Shown here: piece after piece, positions 48,461-59,600 of the stretch
Position numbering within the stretch: the stretch's first letter is position 1
How the letters are laid out: each line of letters starts with the position of its first letter
Assembly (NCBI GenBank): GCA_947179485.1
Contig: OX359245.1
Span: 80,463,067-80,527,066 of the forward strand
From: Allacma fusca
Lineage: Eukaryota > Arthropoda > Collembola > Symphypleona > Sminthuridae
Direction of reading: 5' to 3'
Length of the DNA stretch: 64,000 bases
Notes under the pieces: generated by a model
What the model was told of the DNA's origin: nothing
What the model saw: only the letters and a program-made list of their open reading frames with translations
Database searches by the model: none
Position numbers and translations under genes: made by a program

Positions 48461-49194
48461 TGCGCAAGGCAAACTGTTAAACAAATAAAGCTACGGCTGT
48501 GGTTTCGTCGGGGTCCCCCGCAATTCTTTATTGTGGTTTTTAGAAAATACGAGTAATTATTTTTAAAAAAAAGTAAATTAGATTTTCAGATGGAAACAAC
48601 TTTGCAGTTAACAAAATAATTCCTTACGATCAACATACCAAAGCACTACTCCTATAAGATTCGGATAGCGTTATTATTATAGCCGTTCTAAAAATATTGC
48701 GTAAAATCATTTCTGTTCTAGAAGCATTTAAGAGCCGCCAAAGTTCTTTCGAATCTCTGCAGTTGCAACAAAATCAGTCAAAATGTATCTACTTTCATTG
48801 ATTTCAACGTTGCAGTAGTTCCATTGTTCGAAAACCTGTCAAATTGGATACCCATAAATCGAATCAAATCCAAATATGGTTTGGGATTTTACTAATTGAA
48901 AACAGTAGCATTTAGTCTTAAAAACCGTTGAAAATATTAATAATTTAAAACATCGTTTTTTCGCAGACAAAAGAACAAATATTTTTAACATAGCTTCAAA
49001 GATTAATTCAGTATGAGTCCAAAAAAATGAAGGAAGAAACATTGAATTTGCTTCGTTTGTAATGTTTGCATATTTTTCAGACAATTACCTGGCAAAATTA
49101 ATAAAAGCCCGAATTCTCCAAATAAAATTAGTAAATCATTAGGTGTTTAAAATGTTGTAACACATTTTCATAGTTGATGTTTTGTCATAAAAAT
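48461..49194. other. No gene recognised
   Basis: AT-rich; a minus ORF of 81 codons (48839-49084) is rich in F, K, L and S with no recognisable domain. No repeat partner was noticed in the window. Confidence 0.4.
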
Positions 49195-50630
49195 TGGTTT
49201 TTTTCAGATTCACTAAAAACTAAACCACAGCAGTGGTTGCGTTAGTAAAAGTGCAAAAGCAGCAGAATGTAGAAACTGTCTGAAATTAACATTGAATGGA
49301 ATGAAAATTTGCTCAAAAAATAACATTGTGTGGCATAGGTCGCAGTCCAAAAAAAATTGCGTGTACAAAACAAAAGTACATGAAATGCTCAGATTGTTGA
49401 TTGGGTCGAGCAAAGTCGAATAACATTAAAATCGGACATGTGTCATTTTGCTTTGATTCGAAAATCCATCGAGAGCGTTTAATTTTCTAGAGAATCTAAA
49501 TTGGAGGGACAGTATTAGTTTGAATGAAACTTGTATCTAGACAACTTTGTTTCTACGAAAAATTAAAGTTTAATATTTTAAAAATAAGAAACAGAGATGC
49601 TTTTGTTTTTAATTCGAATTCCATCTAGTCAACTTTCCTTTGAATCGAAGCGACACCGAAACAACTTTCCATTGAATCGAAGCGACACCGAAACAACTTT
49701 CCTTTGAATCGAAGCTCCATCGAAATAATTTTGCTTCTGATCGAAGCTGCATCGAAATAATTTTGCTTTTGATCGAAGCTCCATCGAAATAATTTTGCTT
49801 CTGATCGAATCTGCATTGAATTAATTTCGCTTCTGATCGAAGCTGCATTGAATTAATTTTGATTTTGATCGAAGTGGCATCCAAACAACTTTGCTTTGAA
49901 TCGAATCTGCATTGAAATAATTTTGCTTTGAATCGAAGCAGCATCGAAATAATTTTGCTTCTGATCCCATCTGCATCGAAACATGTTTGCTTTGAATCGA
50001 AGCTCCATCGAAATAATTTTGCTTCTGATCCCACCTGCATCGAAACATGTTTGCTGTGAATCGAAGCTCCATCGAAATAATTTTGCTTCGAATCGAAGCT
50101 CCATGGAAATAATTTTGCTTCGAATCGAAGCTCCATCGAAATAATTTTGCTTTTGATCGAACATGCATCGAATTAACTTTGATGTGACTCGAAACTGCAT
50201 CGAAACAACTTTGATGTGACTCGAAGCTGCATCGAACCAACTCTGATTTGACTCAAAGCTGCTTTGAATAAACTTTGATGTGACTCGAAACTGCATCGAA
50301 GTAATTTCGTTTGTTTCGAAGTGACATCGATTCAGTCAAAGTCCAGAAGAGGTTTATCGGCCAGCGAAGTTTGCCGGGACCAGAACAGATCGACCTGAAC
50401 AGCGAAATAAAAAATTTCCGAGAGTTCCGTTCGTTCCACCGGTCAGAATATCTCCCAGCTTCAAATCTTGACACTTGTCATCCGGACAGTCAGTAATTTT
50501 CGGTAAGGCAAGAAATCAAGAAAATTAAAAGTTGTTAAAGTAATTATTAAAGAACGATGTATCGACCGATGTAAAATAATATCGAGTCTGATACGTTTCG
50601 AAGAAACCGAATCATACGATAGTAGTCAAA
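49195..50630. repeat. Duplicated blocks P, expanded 32-bp minisatellite and Q, copy 4
   Basis: P 49195-49600; about 22 units of a 32-bp word (CTTCTGATCGAAGCTCCATC then GAAATAATTTTG) at 49615-50330; Q 50340-50630. The minisatellite lacks minus-strand stops, and 32 leaves remainder 2 modulo 3, so all three minus frames stay open with a 32-residue period (ORFs of 139-175 codons); these are not genes. The same locus has two units at 24980 and four at 34145, so the expansion is specific to this copy. Confidence 0.9.
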
Positions 50631-50699
50631 CAACTGAATACGGAGCTTCTTGAAGACCAGCTTTAAATTTGAAGTTCTTTGCAATTGGTTATAAAATTG

Positions 50700-52180
50700 A
50701 AGTTTTGATATTTTGTTGAGTTTTAGTTTAACTTCAAGTGTGAGGTCAAGGTAATTTTTAAATGTGAGGATCTCTAGGAGTGTTTCATTATTCTGCAAAA
50801 GTCGACGTATTTTCATTTAAATTTCCACAAATTCCCAAATTATCCTGATTAAAACGAGGCTTGGAAACGGTCGCGAAGTCGTATCATTCACAGATCAAGC
50901 CTTGTATATTTCCCAATATCATTCAATCCATTCTCAAGTACAAGGTGACCGCAAAAACGCATCCCGGTTATTCTGCCCCGCATTCCATCAGCCCATATTT
51001 GTCCACCTCTCAGAAATCTCCCTCAAACAATCAAACAAACTTCGGAAAAACACTTCTTCTAAAAAGAAATCCATTTTAGCCTCACGAACTTATTTTGGAT
51101 GCTTCTTTGTAATTCTTTAATTTTTAGGTCAAGTTTAATTTCAAGTTAGCGTTCAAGTGTGGTTTCAAGTTTAGCATGATGTTTGGCTTCAATTTTGAGT
51201 TTGAGATCAAGTTGGGGATCAAGTTTGAGATCAAGTTTGAGTTCGATATTAGATCAAGTTGGGGATCAATTTTCAGATCAAGTTTGAGCTCGAGTTGGAG
51301 ATCAAGTTTGAGCTCGAGTTTGAGATCAAGTTTGAGCTCGAGTGTGAGATCAAGTTGGGGATCAAGTTTGAGATCAAGTTTGAGATCAAGTTTGAGATCA
51401 AGTTTGAGATCAAGTTTGAGATCAAGTTTGAGATCCGGTGGGGGATCACGTTTGGGGTTTGAACTCAAGATTGGGATTTCAATTCAAGTTTGAGATTTGA
51501 ATTCAAGCTTGAGATTTGAATTCAAGTTTCAAATTGAAGTTCAAGTTTCGGATTGATGTTCAAGTTTGAGTTTTGATACGCATGTTTGAGTTTAAAATTT
51601 GCATCAAGTTTCAGACTTGATTTTCTTGTTTTACTCCAAGTGTAGAAACAAGTTTAAAGTTTGAGCTGAAGTTTGTGATCAAGTTTGGCTTCAACTTCCA
51701 AACCTAAATTCCGAGTTTGAGTTCAAGTTTGAATTCTTGAATTTGGTTTTTGAGTTCAGGTTTGCTGGCCTTTGTGGTTTTAAAGGTTTTTTATTACTTA
51801 ACTGTGCTAAACTCATGCTGAAATAATTTCTGACGAACGTTAAGCCATGTCAGGTTTGGGTCAAGTTAAGGTCAAGTTCGGCTAAAGCATTTCATTTATC
51901 CCTTATCTGTAAAATGGGCATCACAATGATATTGGACACTCTGTATATTCCACAAGTCGAATATTTTTCACGTTAGGGGAATTACAGGAAGCAATCATTT
52001 GTGTCTAAATATATTCAGTTCTATATTTCTACAACCAGCAACATTTAATTTTTGGGAAAAATGATTAAAATTATTTAATGTTAGGAATGAATATTTCGTG
52101 GGTTTTAAAATCTTCTTTTGTCTCGTTATCTGTTTTGGAAAAAATACAAGAACGAGATATTTTGAAAACCAGAAAACTAA
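50700..52180. repeat. Duplicated blocks c, 12-bp and 19-bp minisatellites, b and d, copy 4
   Basis: c 50805-51190; GAGATCAAGTTT in 12-bp register at about 51205-51440; 19-bp units (GAGATTTGAATTCAAG...) 51470-51560; decayed words to 51740; b 51760-51990; d 51990-52180. Antisense and sense ORFs of 67-114 codons through 51124-51493 are products of the 12-bp period (KLDLKLDL, SSLRSSLR). Confidence 0.85.
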
Positions 52181-52199
52181 AGTAAGAAGTCCTTAAAAC

Positions 52200-52980
52200 A
52201 GTCATTTTTCACCTCAGGTTCCTTCAACGGATATTTCCCACTATTCATTCAACCTAAGTGATTTTGCGGATTCAAAACAGCAAATATTTTAAAAAACTCA
52301 TTTTGCTTACCCAACCTTAGCCAGCATTGAAACTAAATATTACGTTGTAACCAACAATCCAAACAATCTGCGAACATGAAAACACTGACCAATATGGGGT
52401 AATCTGAGACATGGATCAACTTTTGGTCAATTTTGACCAATGTCGGTACCAAGACATTCTGTAGACAGTTTTACCAAATCTTTGTTCAAGGAACTCCAAT
52501 GATGGACGTCCGCACATCGGTGACCAACAATTTGGTTAGAAATTGCCCGCTTTGTATCGTTCAAGAGCTTATGATAAATAATTGCAAAGTAGGAAAAGCT
52601 CCCCTGAGATCCTATCATCTGCAAAGCTATTTGTATATAGCAAGTGACGTCAAAAGATATTCCAGAAATAATTTTGCACGTGAGCAAATATTTTCAATGC
52701 CGACAATCCTAAAAACTCTCGACATTGCATCACCTTCTTCAGAGATGCGGCATCGATTTTTGACATGATAATGAAAAAATGTTTGCAAAAATCAATTATT
52801 TTTAAAATGTTGGAATCGTTTGTTTTGTTCCTTATTTAAGATAAGAAGGAGAAAATAGATTCAGGTCACCCTGTACGCGTGGAATTCCAAGAAGAATTTA
52901 AGCGCAGCGTTAGTGTATTTAAAATTCTGCAGTTTGTACACCATTTGCCTTAAATGATAAGTTTTTGAAATATTCCATTT
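52200..52980. repeat. Duplicated block B, copy 2
   Basis: Partner 47030-48460. It follows block d directly; in copy 3 the gene exons (43829-46101) lie between d/e and B. The exons have therefore been deleted from this copy. A 111-codon plus ORF (52433-52768) has no recognisable domain and is not conserved in frame in the partner. Confidence 0.6.
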
Positions 52981-53036
52981 GCCCAAAAGCTACCAAATTG
53001 CAGACAATAAATCGAATTATATTGTTACGGATATAT

Positions 53037-53072
53037 TATAAATAGAGTAGAATAAGCATAATCTAAGTCAGC
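53037..53072 (+). promoter_or_regulatory. LTR core promoter: TATA box and initiator
   Basis: TATAAAT at 53037 and TCAGC with A at 53070 have the spacing of an arthropod TATA-Inr promoter. Genomic RNA of the element would start here. Confidence 0.6.
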
Positions 53073-53449
53073 AAATAGTTTAGAAGGTCGTAAGCAGAAG
53101 CTACGTGAGACCAAACGCTGACCTAACATAATCATAAGTAAAGGAAAGGAAATGATTCAGATTATTTAATAAACAATAAACTAAGAATAGGATAAGATTA
53201 GATTTAGATTAAGACACGTAGATTAAGTACAAGTTCTAATCTCGACTTCAAGCAAGCAACATCAAGAGGAGCCGCACCTAGAGTCCATTCCCTCCGGGAT
53301 GGATCTCAAAAGGTAGCAAGCAGGGCAACATGAAATTCTCAGAATTTCAGGAAGAAGAGATTCAGACTTCAAATTCTATTTTGTGTTAAATGTAAATTGT
53401 TCAGTGTAAATTGTATCAGTTCTAGGAACATTAAATTGGCCCAAAGTTA

Positions 53450-53455
53450 AATAAA
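53450..53455 (+). terminator. Polyadenylation signal in the LTR
   Basis: AATAAA in GTTAAATAAAAGAAC, about 150 bp before the LTR end. In the 3' LTR this would direct 3' end formation of the element's RNA. Confidence 0.55.
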
Positions 53456-53623
53456 AGAACTACACCCAGAATTCAATAAGTTCCATTTATTCATGAGTTT
53501 CACCAACATCGAAACCATAATTCAGGGGAATGGAACGCCCGAACCTAGGCTACATTGACTATTACCCACACAACATCAATACCCGGGTGATAGCAACGTA
53601 ACATGATGTTTCTGCCAGGCCTT

Positions 53624-53670
53624 CGGGTTTCGGTAAAGACCCGGAGGGTCCTCAGGTGGAGGACGACCCT
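53624..53670 (+). other. Two adjacent hairpins just after the LTR
   Basis: Hairpin 1 pairs CGGGTTT (53624-53630) with AAGACCCG (53636-53643), about 7 bp. Hairpin 2 pairs AGGGTC (53645-53650) with GACCCT (53665-53670), with an inner CTC/GAG pair. Stacked hairpins right after U5 are common dimerisation, packaging or primer-presentation structures in retroelements; that role is inferred. Confidence 0.5.
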
Positions 53671-56089
53671 GTGACAAAAGACCAAACTTTGTAGCAAGTA
53701 AGGTCGTTAGTCAAATAAAATTCACGGGATGGAAGTATGGGGCTCGACAAGGAGTAAATGCTTCATTTCTCTCCAGGGCCACCCGAAACTTCTCGTGAAA
53801 GGCAGTTATGACATGCAACAATGTTACCTCAAGAAAGAAAATTTGGTCATTATCATCACGCGCGGATTCAAATAACAGTTCAGAAGTCCTAGTGCGGCAC
53901 TATAAAAAGAACTATTTACTGGCCAGGAATATTATTTTAAGTGACTAGTGAAATTGGGACTCTTTCCATCCGGAAAATTAGGGGAAGAGGACGTCCAATA
54001 AGGTAATACAATTTTTCTTTAAGGTTCATGAATTTCATGTTTAGGAGCATATTAACTTTGTCAGGTAGTTACGAGGCGTAGATAATATTCAGGAGTAATT
54101 AACCAGAGTTTAGATACAAATCATATGTTTAAATTAGAAAATTGCGCATATATGTATATGTATTTTGTGGTTTTCAGAGTACGTAGTAGGAGTATGTGCA
54201 TAACAAATTTTCACCAAAATTAGCTTCTTCCAGTAACATAAGTCTTCTTCTATCTTTTTAAACGCCTTAAGTGCCGTTGTGAGCGGAGGCATAAACAGTG
54301 TTCGTATTGTAAAGAGAACTATTCCGGCTGAAGGGCCGACGTTAATTGAGCGCAGTATAATAGTAATCTTTCTCTTCGTAAGTTTTAAGTTCCAAATTTC
54401 AAAAGGGCCGTTATTGAGCGTTGAAATTCTTTTAACTCTTCAAATTACTTTTCAAAGTTTTGGGAAACCCCAGGCTAGGGGATAGGAACCCAAAACACAA
54501 TTAAAATCCTTCATTAAATTAGGACATTTTTTTATTAACACAAGACTCTCAGAATTTACTTTTCAAGCTTAGTTTGAAGCAACAATATGATCTATCTTTC
54601 ATTAAACAACTCAAAAAATAAATTTTTCATTCTCTTCTTTCTCTACATCTTTTCTCCTTCTAGTATAAGTACATTTGAAGGGCCGTCATTGAGCGCAAAT
54701 GTCTCTAAAGTCTTTATCTCCAAATTACGTAATTAAGAGCCCCATGGCAAGGTGGCAAAACCCAATTAAAACTCTTTCGCTGAAAATTACTTTCTTTACC
54801 TGATGTGTAGGTTTACACGGGTAACAATAGGAACTATCATAAACTTTTCACAAACTTCTTTTCTTCTTCCATCTTTCCATTTCTACCAGAAATGCCGTTT
54901 TGTGCGCTGGGTAATTAGGAAATAATTTGTCATGGTTTTGACAAATATTAGGATTTCAAAGTCAATCCGGAAGGCCGAATGTGAGCACGGAGCATATCAG
55001 ATTTCAGTTAGTCATTTTGCAAATCAAAACCTATATAGCTCAGTTAGAGAGCATAGGTAGATCAGACCATCTAAAGACTATAGTATGTAAGGTGAGCAAA
55101 ATTACTCGGGAGGGCCGAATATGAGCACCGAGGTGATTAGGACAGTCTAATTAAGGTTTGAACAAAATTTAGTCCAAAGGGCCGAGGTACATTGAGCGTG
55201 GACACATTGGCATAGTACATAAGCATACATATAAGAAAATTCTCATCTACGTAGTTTTAGGGATTCAAGGGCCGAAATGTGAGCGGAATCATTGTTGTGT
55301 ATAAGTTTAGTATACGTAGAATCCGAGAGGCTAGGAAGATTAGGAGGGACCTTATGGTTTAGTAGGGTTCGAGTCATTCCAAGCACGGAGGTGATCGGAT
55401 GGAGTGCCGACAAAAGTACCGATAAGCCTGTGACCTACTAGAGGTAATCGGAGAGGCTATGATTGACGCACCGATATAGGTATATGTTTGTAATGTGCCC
55501 GAGCTAGCGGATAGGTAACAGCAATGACTATTACTAGTAAGGAGGTCCATGGTTTAGTGGATAGGATAACAGGGGACATTCTAAAGCACGGAGGTTCACT
55601 TTAAAATCTATGTATGCGGTTTCCAGCTATGGCCATACATAGGGACTTTCATATTTATTACTTCTTCCATAGATGACTCATGGTTTTGAGTGCATCATAA
55701 GTTAGCCATTCTCGAAGGATTTTGCTAGAGTAGAGAGAATTGGCATAAGAAACCACAGGCTCATGGTTTTTGAGAGTTGGTTATAGGGATAGGAATTCAG
55801 TAAATTCTGGTGCTTTCAGTTTTTGCTGTCTACAACAGATACAAGCCTTGCTGATGGTAGGATCGGTTCAAGGAAGTTCTTAGGTACGAATTAGGACGCG
55901 AAACATATCCTTTGGGACAGAAGGGTAATTAGTAGCGAGGAATACAGTCCTTATTAATTCCGGGAATCATTATAGGAGTATTTAGGGAATTTAGGCAACA
56001 CCGGCCCGAACGTGAGGAGTGTTGATTGACAAAAGACTGATAATTTAAGGAGTTAGACGCAACTAGCCATTGCAAATAAGTTATTGTAA

Positions 56090-56330
56090 GAAGGTTAAGT
56101 TTTAAGGTGAGTAAGTTTAAGAGCGCTAAGTTTTAAGGAGGATAGGATTAAGGAGACTAAGTTTAGGGAAGGTTAAGTTTCAAAGGACACTAAGTTTTAA
56201 GGGGAATAGGTCTTAAGGAGTTTAAGTTTAAAGAAAGTAAGTGTACGACAGTCTAGGTTTAAAAGGATTAAGTTTTAAAAGGAAATTAAGATTAGAAAGT
56301 TTAGGTTTTAAGGAAATTCAGGTGGTAACA
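56090..56330 (+). repeat. Degenerate purine-rich repeat in the leader
   Basis: Roughly fifteen loosely spaced copies of (T)TAAGTTTTAAGGA/G and close variants. Spacing is irregular, so it looks like accumulated or old tandem duplication rather than a clean satellite. Confidence 0.5.
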
Positions 56331-56697
56331 CCAGGAGGTACTCATTGGAAACGTTAGGATTACAGAGATTAAGTTTTAAGACGATTCACAGCTAAGGTTA
56401 GGGACGTTCAGGGATTGAACATTTAGGTTTTAAGCACAGAAATTTTCTTTTCCAAGTTATCATCACCAATTGGCACAACTAAGTTTAACAACTAGGATCA
56501 CATAAGCATAGGCATACAAGGCAAAATTTTAGGAAACGGTTTAAGTTAAAATTTGGCATAAGTTTTAAGAAGGTTTTCAGGATTGGGATTTGACAAAAGA
56601 ACTCTCACAACCGTCAAAACAAATTCATAAAACCAAACTCTACGAAACGCCTTAGCATTTTTCAGCCCATCAAGAAAAAGTTAGGACGTTTACAGGT

Positions 56698-59600
56698 ATG
56701 GAACCCGAAAAGAACCAACATCTATCAAGGAGGGAACCACCACCTGCACCTTCAATACCATCTCGAAGGACTACGCGATCGGCAGGACCAGTGCCACAGA
56801 ATGAAACAGGCTTGGAGGAGATCCTCGCCCGCAGGAAAGAGGAGAGGAAAGCAGCAAAAGCCAAAGCTAATACAGCAACGGCAGGTGTAGACCTCTCTTC
56901 AACATCTTCAGCTTCGACATCTACAGTCATGGAAGAATCCGGCAGTACAACCCTGGCATTATCTGCACAAAGTCCATCGGGCTCGCAGGCCACGGGGCAC
57001 GGAGATAATCCTGACAATAATGATGAAAGCATGGATGTGTTCTTGGACACGGTGTCAACACCTGTAACAGGTACGGCAACCAGTCCTAAACGAACACCAA
57101 CAGTATCGACAGCACAAACACCAAAGTTTTCAAAAACAAAGGTGGTGCAAGGACAGAATCTCCATAGACTAGCGATGCAACGAGAATTACGCGACCTCGA
57201 GGTAACCAACCTGGAGGGCCAACAGGTCCAACAAGACCAGGAGGTTGAAACCACAGGCGAATTCATGCTAAATGCTAGAGGAGACATGGTTTTTGTCAGT
57301 CACGATGCTGACCCCACGATCAAGGAAATCCTGTCGCAATTCAATCAACCTGAGGAAAGACCAACTAGTAGCGCTGCCACGTCATCATTTGAAATCATCA
57401 CGGATCCTGGAAGCAATCATACAAGCGTAGAGGAGGGCGAGCAAGGATTCGCAACTCCAGAAAGTGAGATAGAAGACGTGACCAATGAATCACCCAACAA
57501 TGTGGTTGTCAGCAACTCGACAAACCCAGTTGGCAACGAAGACATTCCTCAAGACACGAGCGTACAATCCCAACAGGATGTACAAAGCCAAGGAATGTGC
57601 AGCAAAGCTACTGGACAAACAAAACAACAGGTTAATCAGCAAAGCTCAACGGAATTGGATGACTTGGAGGATTCCAATAGACCAATTGCTATAGCAACAA
57701 GTACACCAGAGATTATCCAGCAAGGGAATCTCAGTACACACTCATCATTTAGGGACAATTTAGCAATAACTCAATCGGACGAGTCAACCGAACAGAGCGA
57801 ACAAGGTGACTCACCAACAGGAGTGCCACGTACCAATAACAGTATAGGGAGTGATCGTGACCAGGTCACTACTCAACTAAATCAGCAGTTGTCAAATTTA
57901 AGCATTAATGACCACTGTAAGGTTTCACAGTCAAATACTACAGTTTCTCAACAACCAGATATACAACAACTTGTGCGAGATAGGTTCCTATCAAGACCAT
58001 CTCCAGGATTTTCCAATAGAGGAGACGTAGGCTTTCAAAGGACACTCAGCCGGGTGTCTGAGTCTACAGAACAGGAAGGCCCAGTCGAGGATCAGCTACC
58101 ACCGATCAGAGAAGGGCTAGATAACATCCAAAGAGTGGAAGAAAATTTCGTACAATTAGTGACAGGTACAGGTGTGATAGTACCAGCGGGATCGTTTCAA
58201 CAACTAGTGACCACAGCAGGCTTCCAACGGAACTCAGTGGAAAATTTTCTGGTAGTTCGAGGATTGGAAGGACAGCTGATAGAGGTGTATCACAGGTTAG
58301 CTCAAAATCTTTATACAGGTACAGTCCAGTGGACACATTTTTTCCTTAGATTAGCTGAAGTCACCCACAGACGGGATAATAACAGAGATCCGAATAGGGA
58401 AGAAAGGGAAGTGCTACGTACACGTGCCTTCGAGTACGGTCGGAACGTCAGGGACAACATTTTCATCCCCACAGACGTCATCCGAAACCTTTTAGAGCAC
58501 CGGGTATTGTCGTTGAGAAGTCATCAGGCACACCAGGATAGCCAGATTTTCTTCAACGATACACCTAGGTACACGACCGTGATACAATCCGGAAGACTTA
58601 GCGAAAATCTAGAATTTGGTCAACAACGACAAGAAAGGCGAGTCAGCAACGAGAGTAGGTCAGGTCCAGAACAAGAACCAAATAACAACGGGACCACCCA
58701 ACAAGGCGTAATCGACTCCAGCGCTGACGACATTATTAGTAGGTACCTTAGGTACGAACAACGAAACCCACCAGTAACACGGAATCCGGTTACGGGTTTA
58801 TTAGAACCAGCATCTAGATCTACGCTAAGGACCATCTCAGGCGAACCTACAGTACAACCCGTTACGCCACGACGAATTTCACCAGAAAGCTTGAATACCA
58901 GCTCAAGCTCAATCAACAAGGCTATAGCCCAGGCAATAGCCTCAGCGACACTTCAAGCAGGTTTAACAACCCCTCGAAATCAGAAGTCAAGTAACTCCGA
59001 TCGTGACCATCTCAGACCAAGTAACCAGGTGACGGACAGTAACCAGGTAGATTACTCATCACCTAGGTCACAACTTTTCCAGAAATCGGTGAGAGGACAT
59101 TATAGGGTAAAGAGTGCTGAGGAGAACAGCAACTTAAATCCCAGGACCCGTCCACAAGGGATTACGACACGTGAGAGACCAAGCAACAGCCGTTGCGAGA
59201 CAGCCATACAGAAGGGTAGCCCAAGAGCACCCACTACATCACCCACAGTCCAGACAGGTAATCAGACGCCAGCAGGGAGCTCTACGGCACAACCGAGAGT
59301 GACCCCGAGGTCCAGTAATTCCTGTCGCTCAACACCCACAACCGGTGATAGGGGGCAATCAAGCCGACACAGCAACTCTCACGAAACAACACAGCAGATT
59401 AATCCAGTACACATCTCACCAGCCAGTCAGAATAGACAGGTGTCAACGGAAAATACACCGAGAAACCGACCAACTCAACCTAACCTGCAATTTAGACCAC
59501 AACCCACCCAAGACGATTTGGAGACACCAACCGAGGAGGTCGAGACCACCCAAATTGGTAATACATCGCAGGCTAACGTTAAGAGGGATTTAACAACAAC

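Larger units (their letters stand above)
53023..53603 (+). repeat. 5' LTR of the Ty3/gypsy element
   Basis: The ends form a 7-bp inverted repeat TGTTACG...CGTAACA. TATAAAT at 53037-53043 and an initiator TCAGC (A at 53070) lie 33 bp apart, and AATAAA lies at 53450-53455. This implies U3 of about 47 bp, R of about 405 bp and U5 of about 130 bp; the U3 is strikingly short. The base after the LTR begins TGATGTTTCTGCC, not the usual TGG of a tRNA primer site. The second LTR is outside the window, so the left border rests on the inverted repeat and promoter position. Confidence 0.8.
53604..56697 (+). other. Long untranslated leader with recurrent GGCCG...TGAGC motif
   Basis: This 3.1-kb stretch has no ORF over 70 codons. 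A motif G(G)GCCG, 2-9 bases, TGAGC(G or A) occurs at 54273, 54333, 54405, 54680, 54972, 55112, 55179 and 55269, with weaker copies at 54893 and 56005 and half copies (AAGCACGGAGGT) at 55381 and 55585. In several copies the CCG and following CGG could pair around a TGTGAG-type loop. From about 56090 to 56330 a purine-rich word (TAAGTTTTAAGGA) recurs. Just before gag, TTTACAG|GT at 56689-56697 resembles a splice acceptor. Confidence 0.7.

Noticed and set aside
49609-50296. Minus-strand ORFs of 63-175 codons with a repeating SKQNYFDGAS-like peptide
   Set aside because: Product of the 32-bp minisatellite; all three minus frames are open and no start or splice context supports a gene.
51124-51493. 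KLDLKLDL and SSLRSSLR repeat ORFs on both strands
   Set aside because: Translation of the 12-bp GAGATCAAGTTT array.
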